NCBI RefSeq assembly: GCF_963678635.1
Contig: NC_087067.1
Coordinates: forward strand, 3,133,372 to 3,197,371
DNA from: Symsagittifera roscoffensis
Taxonomy: Eukaryota; Xenacoelomorpha; Acoela; Convolutidae
DNA length: 64,000 nt
Direction: 5' to 3'
The notes beneath the pieces were generated by a model, which did not search any database, was not told the DNA's origin, and was given only the letters and a program-made list of their open reading frames with translations. This document shows positions 53,774 through 64,000 of the stretch, in pieces; the stretch's first letter is position 1, and the number at the start of each line of letters is the position of its first letter. Both the position numbers and the translations under genes were made by a program.

Positions 53774-53898
53774 CTGGCGATAATGTTGCAGCATTCGCAA
53801 TTGAGGAGGTATAGAGACCCCCTCTTGCAGCAGTTGTCTCTGATCTCCCCCTCTCTGTCCACCAAACTCGCCCTCTCTCCGTAATAGTCCCCCATACC
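53774..53898 (-). CDS. ATP9: ATP9-like P4-ATPase, first visible exon (E1)
   Basis: Exon of 125 bp encoding the cytosolic N-terminal segment, with a Cys-rich stretch (NCECCNIIA) matching the Cys-rich segment just before the TM1 exon in ATP9A/B. The acceptor is CAG before GGT ATG GGG and the donor is GCCAG|gtgtat. It starts in phase 0 and ends in phase 2, and E2 starts with the single base that completes the codon. The ATG at codon 2 (MGDYYGER) could be the start codon, or there may be an earlier exon outside what I can recognise. Small GGCTCTTTTCC transposons lie on both sides. The downstream frame match makes the exon likely; the true N-terminus is open. Confidence 0.72.
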
Positions 53899-54012
53899 CT
53901 GATAGGCGATTCACACGAACCACGTTTTTGTCTCGGACAAACTGAATAATTGATAATAATTGACGATGAAGACAGTTTATAATTGTCGTTACTGGATAAG
54001 CGATTAAAATTT

Positions 54013-54151
54013 GGCTCTTTTCCTGTATGGTAAACAAACTAACTATTGTGAACAATTTTGTTCTGCATACGCATTCAGCCATAATAACACGTAAGACAAC
54101 TGAAAAAAAAAATGAATATTTGAAATGGGGGGGGGGGGGTGAAAAAGAGCC
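54013..54151. mobile_element. GGCTCTTTTCC inverted-repeat element, copy D
   Basis: 139 bp, ends GGCTCTTTTCCTG and GAAAAAGAGCC with a long G run before the right end. It lies 115 bp upstream of exon E1. No clear target duplication. Confidence 0.65.
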
Positions 54152-54710
54152 GAATTCAAAATCAACAAAATGATTGACAAAGTATAAAGACAACTTCAGG
54201 GATTCTGCGCTTCCAAAATAAAATATTGAAGTTTGAGTAATTTTCTAGTACAGTAACTTAAGTTCTAACTTCTGCTTTAAAACCACAGCCACACCTTGTT
54301 TTTCTGTGAAGTTGAGAAGCACCTGTAATTGAATGAGTCAGAATAGGAGTTTGACTTAGAGCATGGCTTTGGTTGAGATCTTGACAGAAGTCAAGTTGTC
54401 CAAATTAGCACGCTCTATTTATTGATATTTCGTTTTTTATATAATGAAAACAAGCATCAAAAGAGTTTACCTTTAAAAATCTGCTCAAAAAGGAAGAGAA
54501 TCTATCAAAATCAGAAAATTTAACTACACTAAATTTGACTCTTACAGCAATTTCTCTACCACAAATTTGACTTTGCGCCCCGGGTCAAGGTCCGCGACTA
54601 ATTTTTCGACTTTATCGGCCGAAAATCTATATGCTGAACAGGCTTTCTAACATTCTTTTCAATTTAAAACAATCGAGTAATTAAAATGAGGTTCACTCGG
54701 AAAAAAGCAG

Positions 54711-54911
54711 GGCTCTTTTTCCCTTTCCCCCCACCTCAGACGAGCTTCAATTTTTTAGTGTAACGAGTGGTTTTACGAGGTTGATTATGAAGACCAAATA
54801 TGTTTGTCATGGCCTAATTATTCTATATGTCAATTTTTATAACAATCAGACAATGTGGTCAACAAACTTACTTGTAAAAATTTGCAGGTGGGGGGGAAAG
54901 GAAAAAGAGCC
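54711..54911. mobile_element. GGCTCTTTTCC inverted-repeat element, copy E
   Basis: 201 bp, ends GGCTCTTTTTCCC and GGAAAAAGAGCC. Flanked on both sides by AAAAGCAG, an exact 8-bp target duplication at 54703-54710 and 54912-54919. This is the best-preserved boundary of the family. Confidence 0.88.
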
Positions 54912-55809
54912 AAAAGCAGGACTAAAATAGAGCCAAAAAATTGATGTTTTTGCATCACTGTGGAAAGCTTACATTTCTGGCTTTTTCCACTCCCAAATTC
55001 TCACTGTTTATTTTTTTTCTAGTTGTTTTGCTTGTTATTATAGCTATCTGCGTGATGTTAAGATGCCAGGTAATAACAGCAAATCTGTTCAAAATTGTTA
55101 ATTTGCTCACAATGCCAAGTTTCTTGGAATTATAATCGTGACAAAATGGTGTAAACTGGGCTTGCACATACTTTTTCTCTGTTAAGAGTATACCAAGAAA
55201 AACGTGTTTCTATTCTGAGCTGATCGGACACTCGGTAAAAAATTTATTTCAAAACTATCGCTTTTTTGATAATAGAAATTGGTAGCATTAACAATTATCA
55301 TCTCTCGATAACAAAATCAACAAACTGTTAATCGACTTTTTTATGCAACTAAGACAAAAAACGTAACCGTCCGCATAATCAATTGACTTTTCTCAACAAC
55401 CGCCAGGTTATTCTTGACAGTAAAGATCGAGAACAGGCGAGAGCTTATCGATCGGTCGCGTAAGTTCTCGTTCGTGTAATTCGTTACGGTTATGGAGCGT
55501 GAAATTCTTTGACTTTACTCTTGATAAAGCGTAGTGGCCTCTAGGGCTTCCCTCGTCTACTATCCAGACTAGAAGTAGCTTGCCTTGGGTGCGTCCCTCA
55601 TGCTTGAAGGACCGAATGCTTGAAATTAATTTTAGCTTCCTTTGAGCCAATCAGAATTGAGTATTCAAAATCTCAAAGTAAATCGCGAAAATCACAAAGT
55701 AAGAAAATAAATCCAGGCAATTAAGGTTAATACTGACCGATTAGATAATAAGCAGATGAGTTGGAAATAAATTGAATTTGTTCTAATCAAAACATGTGTT
55801 TTAGTTGGT

Positions 55810-56621
55810 TTACAACATCGAGAAATTAGAATCTATAGTCAACTCTTGATTAAGACGATAGAGGAGACATTTTTGCCGAATTTTTCCCACAACATCTGAG
55901 TTCGGTTTAAAAGACCAGTTGGTAGTCCTTAAGACATAGGAAAAAATCCACTTACAGACTCCGAGGACATCGGCGGATTTTCCTTGAGTGCCTGTGTCAG
56001 CAGTTCTGTCTCCGCTGCGAACGTGATACCACTGAACAAACTTCTGCAACTCTATTGGCAACAAATTTTACTTGAAAATCTGTTGAGTCAAGTCATTTGT
56101 GCTGTCTGTGTACGTGAAGTCTCCAATACGGGAAATGTCACTGCCTTACAGATATCAACTCTGAGACGGGCCGCGAGTAGTGCATGGGAACACTCGAGCT
56201 CTTTTAGAGATACAAATAAAACTTCTGTTTCTGGAGAATCCTTGATTCTTCCACGCAGAAAAACCACAGCTCGGAAGACCAGCTTTGAGCTGTCTCCGAA
56301 CAAGTACAACTCAGCGCGATCAACTGGACTAATAAAACAAGTACAAAGGATTGTCATCTGCTCCAATTTAGGCAAATAAGAAAGCCATACAAAAGTTTTT
56401 TCCTCGATGTCATCAGGGAGGACTCGCCATTTAGCCTCTAGAAAACGCACATGCTTGGGTGCAAACAAACCCATCGGATCGGAAACCGATAAAACGAAAC
56501 TATGAACGGTGTACTGAGTTACCAAACTGCTTCGTTCGCGATTGACAAACCGACTAAAAACTATAGTGTTTTTCTTGGTCGTCCCACTTTGGAACCAACA
56601 CGTGTCGACTGATCGGGCCAT
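55810..56621 (-). pseudogene. BEL/Pao retrotransposon pol fragment, frameshifted
   Basis: Two minus-strand open pieces in different frames. 56088-56621 carries DPMGLFAP, LYLFGDSSK and RAVVFLRG, the pattern of the Pao peptidase A17/RNase H region. 55810-56064 carries VQWYHVRSGDRTADTGTQG, matching the WHV...ADLGTRG block that follows. No LTR or other domain is preserved nearby. It has decayed and is not expressed as one frame. Confidence 0.75.
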
Positions 56622-59239
56622 TCAAACTTTTTCAAACTACCTGCGACGATTGAATTTTCGGCGTTGTTAATTCCGCTACTATCTTCTTTAGGCTGCTTAC
56701 AAATTTCGTTAACTTAAAACCTCCTAAAATTAATAAGCTAATCAGAAACACACTTAACTTAGACTTATCGCCAGGGTATTCCAAAAACTTCAGACAGACT
56801 TCCATAATAAGTTTATGAAAGACAGCAGAAGCTAGATCAGAAACTTCGCCTGATTTTCACTGGCAGTTCGGTGAAATGCAGAGTTTGCGCAATTAGCTAA
56901 GTCTCTCGCGCCAAATATGTTTCGTGTGTTTTGACATATAATGAGGTGTTCTTCATAGAGCAGGCTCCGCTGATAGAGCATGCTAATGCTGTCTGAAACA
57001 TAGCAGAACATAAACGAGTTGTTGAATTAGGTCGAGAACCACTAGCAGCGAGTTATTAAGTGAAGTTCCATGAAATTTTGATGCTTTATTCAGAGTGCAA
57101 TTCTCCTCGATTGTTTGGCTTGAGAACCGGGTGATGCTGCAAAATAACTTGCAAAGGGTATGATTATGCAGGTCAAGAGGCGGAATGGTGATGATGTAAC
57201 CTTTGTCGAGGTCATTTTTTATGGTGCTAGAGTACTACTGTTGCGTTGCTGATTATCTTTATGCTTAAATTTAACTAAATGCCGGCTCGACATCAGCGGC
57301 GAACGTTTTCTTCTGTGACCTGAGATTGGGCTGAAGCGCTATCGCACAGTGTGAATGCGTTAAAACTATTCGATTCTGACGACGTTTGTAGACTTAGTAT
57401 CAGTAGTAAGCCTGTGTGTTTTTCAATTGAGAGTTCTTAAATTAAAAACAGCATTGTTAGTGACATTTTTTGTTCATTGTAGCTTGCTTCACTACTAGTA
57501 AAAAAAAGTGAGGGGTTTGGCCAGACTGATGAGGTTGGATCCCAGACGTCTTTGCATTGAAGCCACTTGATGTGCAGTTTTCTTCAGAAACATTAAGCCG
57601 ATATACTCAATTTGCTTCATGGAGCAAAACATTGTGAGTAGCCATAGAGCCGTAATATGGAAATTTATTGCCTTTTTTTGATTTTAACTTGCTGAGATGG
57701 CGTCTTTAGCTGGCTACCCTGCAATTTTAACTCGCTGAGTTGCCTTTTTTCCTGAAAGCGATGCATTTCCACAAAGCGTGGTTGCCTTTGCACATAATGG
57801 ACGCAAGAAATTGAGACGTTTTGCTTTTTTCAGTGCTAGAAGCGAAATTTTTGGTCACCGTTTTTTTTTGCTTGGCCCATCTACTTCAGGCTAACAGTTA
57901 ATAGTTCATAACTGCGAGTGTATTTCGGTTTTTTCTTTGAACCACTCATTAAAATTGATAAAATACGGACTAATCCAACTTCATTTTACCGCATTCATTG
58001 ACCTTGATTCCTTCAATTTGGGTGGGAGCTAAGCATAGGTCTGGCTGAGCAAATAATTACCTTTTGACTCTTCTTCATAGGAAAAAGTCTCGGTTATCGA
58101 TGCAACCCAATATACTGACTATAAAATACTTTGTCTTTCAATTTTCCTTTGAAAATTGTATCTTTCGAAATATTCAAATTTTTTTCATCGATTTTTAAAT
58201 TTGCATGATATTGTCTATTTTTGCGCTTACAGTAAGAATTAGCTTTTCTTCGTCCTTAAGTCAAATAAAAACATCTCGAAGATCAGAGTCATATTATGAT
58301 TTGAAACTATTGGAGCGATGCTTTGTTCACTGCATCGAATCGTTCACTGTATCGAACCAAACAGCTATGTCTCTACTTGATTCAAGCATAAGGTTAACAT
58401 GATATTAAACGTTGTTTCTAGAGTTAAAGGAGTTGGAGTTTAAGCTGAGACCGTGGATTACGATAAGCGGTTGCAAAACACGCGACCCGGATTTCCAAAT
58501 CAGCGAGGAATGAACCTGCTTGTTAAGAAAAAAAAATAGACAACTTGCTTGATTTGAGGCCATTGGGTTTTTTAAAGTATTTTTCAACAATGTTTAAATT
58601 TTTCCTGCCAATCAATGCGTGTTTTAGCGTTTTTCTACAAGTTGTGTAGTTTCTTGCAAAATCATTAGATTGCCTTAATTTAAAAAAAAAACAGTTGGGT
58701 TTCAGAACAAAAATATCCATCGATTTCAATTTGTGATGTGCGTTTTTTTTAGTATTTTTTTTGTAATTGGTTGCAACATTTATTTTAACCTTTACTTTAG
58801 TTATATTTGGTTCCCTTATTTTTTTCACAAAGAGGTTTCCTCCCACAACTTTATAAACGCGTCTGAAAGTCTGATTGTTGGAACTCTTTTCAATCGGATA
58901 TCCTCCTTGATCTTAGAACACCCCATCCTTGACAATCCAGCATTTCAGTTGCCTTGACTAACTTTTTAAGTTGTCCGCTCGAACGAGAATCGGTTTTCCT
59001 GTTGCGAGGAACAAGTCTGCACTCCTCGTGAATATCTGATCGTTTTGTTCTTTCAAAGAGTCTACAAAAAAACGAAGAAATAATCCATTTAACATAAATC
59101 ACTTGATAACTTTTAACTCTGCTGCGGAAGCTTTGGAAACAACTAAAACTAAGGAAATAATCGCAACGGGTGCAATTTTATATTTTTGTCTCTTCAATCA
59201 AAAGTGGTGCGTATAATTTTTCAAAAAATGACCCATAGA
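56622..59239. other. Intergenic stretch right of the BEL fragment
   Basis: Mixed AT-rich DNA with a weak tRNA-like patch (GATAGAGCATGC and GGTCGAGAACC, 56960-57050) that may be SINE debris. No gene recognised. Confidence 0.35.
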
Positions 59240-59617
59240 CAGGGGAGAATCTAAGATTTTCTCGAAGGAGGCGGATTTTCAAAAATTTTTTAGTTCGACC
59301 GAATTGATTTTCCGAGCGCTGCTAGAACACTATAAAAACTCTTTTTCTGCAAAAACCTTTACACAGCAGCCAAATTTTTGAAAAAATAGGTCAACAATGC
59401 CATTTTTGGGCAGTTTTTGGAAATTTTTGGCCAAAAATTGCGTTTTCCGGCGCGCACTCCCTTCAAAATTAGTATCTATTGGCGCCAAAGGCGCCTTTAG
59501 AAAAAATTTAGGGTTGGTCGGCCAAAAATGGATTTCATAGAACAATACCAAAGGGGGAACCTTTTGGTTGGTGAAAAAAACGCCCCCCCCCCCCCCCCCC
59601 CCCTAAAACCGCCCCTG
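59240..59617. mobile_element. hAT-like non-autonomous element, copy 2
   Basis: 378 bp of the same family as 893-1298, sharing the GGCGCCTTTAGAAAAA and GGCCAAAAATGGATTTC blocks. Flanked by CCCATAGA and CCCATAGC, a 7/8 match to an 8-bp duplication. It contains a run of about 21 C near its right end. Confidence 0.85.
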
Positions 59618-60750
59618 CCCATAGCCAATGTTTCCCGATACGACAGATTTCTCCTGATAAAAAAATAGTCGTGGTGTCTAATTTCTTAAGGGTATCTAAG
59701 CAGGTACGTTAATAAAAGGTTATTTTGACCTCACCTCTGAAGAGCCATTCGGTCTGCCTAATTTCAGTTCGGCTGATTGAGTTTGAGAAAGATGTCTTGA
59801 ATATGCGAAGTGAGGGCTGCCATCGGACAAACACCATCAGTGGGAAATTTCCATTCATTGCGTTTATATCCAGTTTCAGAACACGTAAGGCGAACTGACT
59901 CGTTGGTAATGCGATTGGTTGATTTTCGTTAATAGGGTGAATTTATACAAATTGGTCTGAAACTATCAAACCTTTCAAATAATTACAGCAGATATTGCGA
60001 TTACACATCTCATGGGGAAAAAACCACGGATAGCAAAATATAGAAATAAAAATTTTCAAAGCTTTTCTTTGGCTCAGCTTCTATGATTCAATTTTTTCCA
60101 TGCGCTCATATTTTGTTGAAGCCGCAAGGTCAGGTTAGAGTTTTATCAACATTTTATTATCATTTTATAACTTCTTTATCTAACCCAATTAGTATTAATT
60201 CACCAGAGATTGGTCCATTAATCATTATCCGTAACTGTTTGATATATTTACAGTTTGCAATAGAATTAAGAAACCGCCAATCGATGTAACGGTCGAACAC
60301 GTTGAAGGCAAAATAAACGCATTAAAATTGTGAAATGACTGTTCTGCTTCCAATGAATTTAGTTCGACGGGAAATAAAAGAAGCATCGTCAAATTTAACT
60401 ACGTTTTAAACTTTTATATGGAAAACCATCCCATTGTGGGAAAAGCACAGTATTCTTCACCTGCATATCTAGGATTTTCTCGAAGGGAGAGGGGGGAGTT
60501 GACTTAAGAAAAAATTTGAAATTTTGTCGACTTTTTGTAATTCGACCAAATTGATTTTCCGAGCTCACCCAAAGCATATAACCATTTTTTGTTTAGTTTT
60601 TATAAACAAACTGAAAACTATTTTTATTTGTTAAAACAAACTTGAACGCGCTTCTTTTTATGATGCTGTCTTTTTATGATGCTATCTTTTTAAGATGCCA
60701 ACTTTCACAAGTGTTCATCTTGAGTTTTTCACTCTGATACTCAATTATTC
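59618..60750. other. Intergenic stretch between hAT copy 2 and the F-box-like locus
   Basis: AT-rich, no gene. It holds a truncated piece of the CAGGGGCGGA family at 60465-60560 and three near-repeats of CTTTTTATGATGCTAT at 60653-60700. Confidence 0.4.
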
Positions 60751-61056
60751 TCACTCCGGAAAGATAAAACCCAAAGACCTGATATAGTAATCATACTCGA
60801 GATCATTTTGTGTTTCATCCAAACTGTCACTGACAACGACGGATAATTTCGAAACAAATGGAAAAACTGGCATCAACTGCAGCTGATTCTTTTTTCTGGG
60901 AGTGCTCAATTTAAGACCATGAATTTCGTTTAAGCAGAACTTGAATCCAAAAGTTTGGCAGTATTTTTCCGCATCTGGTTTTGAAACATCAAATGGCAGC
61001 GAGTCTTGGTATGTTATTTGAAAATCTTCATAACCGTCACCCTTTTTCACAGTCAT
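60751..61056 (-). pseudogene. Probable C-terminal part of the F-box-like gene
   Basis: 101 codons in a different frame from the preceding piece, 10 bases after its stop, starting ATG and ending at TAA. Charged, soluble-looking, family not recognised. With the two pieces above the total is about 360 residues, a usual F-box protein length; one frameshift would separate this piece. Confidence 0.35.
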
Positions 61057-61066
61057 ATAGTTCGAT

Positions 61067-61483
61067 TCATTTTAAATCAAGAGAGATATTTTCAGTTGTT
61101 ATGCATACATTTAAATCGGAATCGTCTACAATGAGGGCTAGGATTGCTCGCAACTTTAAGTTCGTTAGGTGATCTTGTAACAAATTGCTCGTTAGCAAAA
61201 CCAACACTCTTGTTACACGAAAAACATCTCGAAGTGTCTTCAGCAAATCATGAACAAGTCTGAAGTCCTTTGAGGCACTCAATTTCAATCTATCGTCAGG
61301 AGACTTATGATTATGAATTGAGTATTCCGAGAGCATAATATCGAATGGAAAATTCTCCAACTTTTTGAGAGCGAGAAAAAACCGATTCACATCATCAGCA
61401 CAAGCTGCAATGTTCAGAACCTTCTTCTTTGCCGCAAAATTGATTGCGAAATAAAATTTATTTTTTTTCGACAAATATGCCAA
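61067..61483 (-). pseudogene. Probable middle part of the F-box-like gene
   Basis: Open for 138 codons with no ATG at its start (it opens at TTG). Leu-spaced segments (NLLQDHLTNLKLRAILALIV) would suit the C-terminal half of an F-box protein. It is separated from the F-box part by a hAT-like element with a target duplication and other repeats. Confidence 0.4.
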
Positions 61484-61502
61484 ATATGTTTTTATACCGA
61501 GT

Positions 61503-61729
61503 CAGGCGCGGATCTAGGAATTTTTTAGAGCGTTGGAAAATTTTGACCGAAAAATCGCGTTTTTTTGGCGCGCGCTCCCCCCTCAAAATTAGGCGCCTTT
61601 AGAAATTTTTTAGGGACAGTCACCAAAAATGGATATTTCAAAATATTACAAAGGGAGGACCCTTTGGGTCGTCAGGGGGTCGAATCCCCGAGGGAAGGGA
61701 ACGTACCCCCTTCCCCAAATCCGCTACTG
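61503..61729. mobile_element. hAT-like non-autonomous element, copy 3, inside the F-box-like locus
   Basis: 227 bp, ends CAGGCGCGGATCTAGG and CCGCTACTG, flanked by TACCGAGT and TACAGAGT (6/8). It shares internal blocks with copies 1 and 2 but has a deletion. It lies between two minus-strand coding pieces that may once have been one gene. Fragments of the family also lie at 60465-60560 and 61995-62032. Confidence 0.75.
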
Positions 61730-62156
61730 TACAGAGTAGTGGGTTTATGGAAGGGGCGGAAAAAATGGCCAAAAATATGTAAACTTATGAACAAAAAACC
61801 TGTTGTTTTTGGCTCTCGCTCCCTTCAATTTTGGCGTATGTTGACGCTGAAGAGTTTCTTGACCAAAAATGGATGTGATAAAGTGGTACCAAGCGGGGGA
61901 ACCCTTGGATGATCAGGGGCTCAAATTAGGGGCTTCCGAAAATCAGTTTGTCGAACTCAAAACAAAAAAACGTTGACACACTTATTAATTTTTTTTGAAA
62001 ATCAACCGCCTCGAGAAAATCCTGGATCCGCAATAAAATCAAATAAGACCTTAAAAAGAGGTTTTGGCTCTTTCATTTAATATTCCCTAGCCAGCCTAAT
62101 AACGAAAAAACTCAAACCATTTTATTTTTGGTTAGGGGGGGAGGGGCTAATTCACT

Positions 62157-62519
62157 CTATAGTTTATTGGGTCCGTTGAATAATTTTGTTTTTGCTCGGC
62201 AAAATCGAACCTTAATTCTGTAAGGAAGAAGATAACTACTTTTATTTTTGATTACATCATTTCTTTCTTGTTTCCAAATGATAATGGGAATTTCCAACTC
62301 GTAGCTCCCAATTAATTTTCGCAGAAACTTGCAAGTTGCCGAAAAATGAAACAATCTACGCGATATTTCTCTGCATGGTTTGCCGCGGTTCTTGATATCG
62401 TTTCCTGATTGAATAAGAAGTCTGCAAATATATTCTATAATTTCATTAGGTAGAATTTGAAAGAAACCGCTGTTTTGTTGGTCATTCTCCTGTTCTTGAA
62501 CCCATTCCGTTTGGGCCAT
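62157..62519 (-). CDS. F-box-like protein, N-terminal 120 aa (broken gene?)
   Basis: Starts ATG and reads FFQILPNEIIEYICRLLI then FSATCKFLRKLIGS, a fair F-box (LP-E-I--I, then C--LR), which would bind Skp1 in an SCF ubiquitin ligase. F-box proteins are normally longer. The frame stops at TAG where repeat-derived sequence (61730-62156) begins, and further coding-like pieces lie just downstream on the same strand. I infer a gene cut by transposon insertion. Confidence 0.55.
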   Translation of the reverse strand: MAQTEWVQEQENDQQNSGFFQILPNEIIEYICRLLIQSGNDIKNRGKPCREISRRLFHFSATCKFLRKLIGSYELEIPIIIWKQERNDVIKNKSSYLLPYRIKVRFCRAKTKLFNGPNKL

Positions 62520-64000
62520 TCAAATCACAGTAACTGATATCCTCTCCCCGACCCTTTAAAACAACAAACGTGTTTTGCCTCTTTCTGTATTTTCCTCAGT
62601 TGTAAGAATTTCTCTTGAAATATTTTATTTCAAAATTTTGATTGTAAAAAAAACTTTAATTTTGCGCATCTTTTATCTCCAAATTAGTCCTCGCAAAATC
62701 ACAGACTGTTTGAACGATTTAAGCTTGAAGTTTGAAAGTTGTATTGGTTTGGACTCAAAGTGATGAAAAAAATCTTGCTTGGATTTTACCAAATAAAATG
62801 CCGTGCAATTTTTTCTGGGAAATTTGGGTCCAAATTTTCGCCCATAAATTATTTTTTAGCTTTTTTAGTCCAATAAAAACTACGCCGAAAATTTTTTTCC
62901 AATTGAGCGACAATAGTACAAGGAGCTTCTTATGTAGCCCAAAACAACTTAGGGGTGTAATCTTCTCAGCTTTGCGTGAACAACTTAATTATTGTTCGAT
63001 AGCCAAAAATTGTTATTTTTACTGTATAAAATAGCAACTTCTATATTAAAACTATTTTAAGCCTTTTTGCGTCACTTTTGGAAGTTATAGACTTCCTTAA
63101 GTTTATTGGGCTACATTAGACGCTCCTTTTGAACAAAATTTTTTTGGTGTATTTTTCGGTTTACTAAAAAAGCTGAAAAAGATAGTTTTTGGGGTAGAAT
63201 TTTAGGCCTGAATTTTTCGAAATAAATTGACCACAAAGTTTCTGATAAAATCTGGCAAATTTTATCTTCATCTTTTTTTAATCTAAAATCAATCTAACTT
63301 TAGAAACATAAGTTTTTGTTTTCAAACATTGTTCGTTTTGTCTGTATAATCTAAATCAGCACAGTACATCATAAAAAAACTTCAGATGATGCGAGGGATA
63401 GACTGGGGATGGGGAAGTTCATTTTACCAAATAATAATTTTGTCAGTATCAGACTTCAGCTGTCTCGTAAGTTTACCAAACAAACAATTTTTTTTAAAGA
63501 AAGTTCATTGGGATATATGTACATGTTGGTTTAGTTTATCATTTGGCTACTTAAAAATTTTCAAGGTTATGTTCACTTCAATTTATTGATAAGTTTTTTA
63601 CACAAGTTTTATTGGACTGAGAAAAGTTTTTAATTTTTTTTATATAGGAGTTAAAAAAAGATGCTATGACAGGAAACTTCAGGTTGATTAAATTCGCTTG
63701 CCAAGATTCAAGTTCAAGCTTTAATAATTTACCAGCTACCAAATGCAAACTGTGAGGTAAAAAGATACAAAATACTTGGAGAGGTCATCAAACAGAGTTT
63801 CTGTTCATTGAGTGCTCCTCCCTTCTCCTAAAAAATGTTGGAGAAGGGAGGAGAAAACATATCTAGGCAAACAATTTTCGAGCACAATATAAAGAACGCC
63901 TTATCTATGATATAGTTGTCTTTAAAATTTCGAAACCATTCAAGAAACTCTTCTCCGTCAATTGTTGACTTTATGCCCGTTGCAAATCGAAATTCGAAAT
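62520..64000. other. Right edge of the window, no gene seen
   Basis: AT-rich DNA with a degenerate relative of the intronic repeat at 8285 (GAGCTTCTTATGTAGCCCAAAAC near 62925 shortened and diverged). A 16-nt GAGAAGGGAGGAG hairpin-like pair (CTCCTCCCTTCTCC and its inverse) occurs at 63815-63855. Open frames are short and featureless. Confidence 0.35.

Larger units (their letters stand above)
53899..55809. other. Region upstream of exon E1
   Basis: Should contain the ATP9 promoter or further 5' exons. I see elements D and E and a possible tiny exon-like stretch near 54308-54335, but no confident coding sequence, TATA box or CpG island. Confidence 0.4.

Noticed and set aside
54308..54335. 28-bp exon-like stretch with acceptor ttacag and donor caag|gtgtgg
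   Set aside because: Too short and not matched to any ATP9 segment; the phase is not supported by a neighbour.
55957..56032. Possible additional 5' exon of ATP9 (acceptor gttcag, donor TCT|gtaagt, phase compatible with E1)
   Set aside because: In another frame the same bases encode the WYHV...ADTGTQG block of a BEL/Pao pol fragment, continuous with Pao motifs next to it. The exon-like look is coincidence.

Overview
This is animal nuclear DNA: AT-rich, with large introns, dense transposon debris and no bacterial-type operons. Two gene systems dominate. The first is a host gene on the minus strand, a Neo1/ATP9-type P4-ATPase (lipid-flippase family). Eighteen of its coding exons can be followed with compatible reading phases from about 53.9 kb down to 0.5 kb. 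They cover the N-terminus, TM1-2, the actuator domain (DGET), TM3-4 (PISL), the phosphorylation site (DKTG|TLT split by an intron), the nucleotide-binding domain (KGAD) and the hinge (TGDK, GDGGND). TM5-10 lie beyond the left edge. Three of 18 donors are best read as GC rather than GT.

The second is an 18.9-kb LTR retroelement (12828-31746) inside the roughly 24-kb intron between ATP9 exons 11 and 12, in the same orientation as the gene. It has 410-bp LTRs differing at about five positions, a 4-bp TGAG target duplication, a primer-binding site, a Ty3/gypsy gag-pol frame of 2548 codons, an env-like glycoprotein of 872 codons and at least five accessory reading frames. One accessory frame of 378 codons has no ATG, so an ATG-based gene finder would miss it. 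Two junctions are 4-base ATGA overlaps. An in-frame stop separates the last integrase (GPY/F-like) domain from the rest of pol.

The ATP9 gene is being remodelled by local duplication. A 1.72-kb tandem duplication at 34.8-38.2 kb doubles an in-frame 189-bp exon. A 71-bp minisatellite at 41.9-43.1 kb is built from the 3' end of an exon plus its splice donor. A second, diverged and phase-compatible copy of the first visible exon lies at 52.3 kb. Introns carry several small inverted-repeat transposon families (hAT-like CAGGGGCGGA elements; GGCTCTTTTCC elements with 8-bp target duplications; a TACATTAC...GGCCAAAC family), a 99-nt-arm palindrome, a dimeric satellite, tRNA-like SINE candidates and a decapeptide-coding minisatellite. 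At the right are a frameshifted BEL/Pao pol fragment and a broken F-box-like gene.

Organism: certainly a metazoan. The env-bearing Ty3/gypsy element, non-GT donors and expansion by small non-autonomous repeats would fit a large-genome appendicularian tunicate (O. dioica is known for Tor env-containing gypsy elements and non-canonical introns), but this is inference and other invertebrates are not excluded. Exon boundaries were set by reading frame and splice motifs against the remembered ATP9A/B domain order; no alignment software was used.
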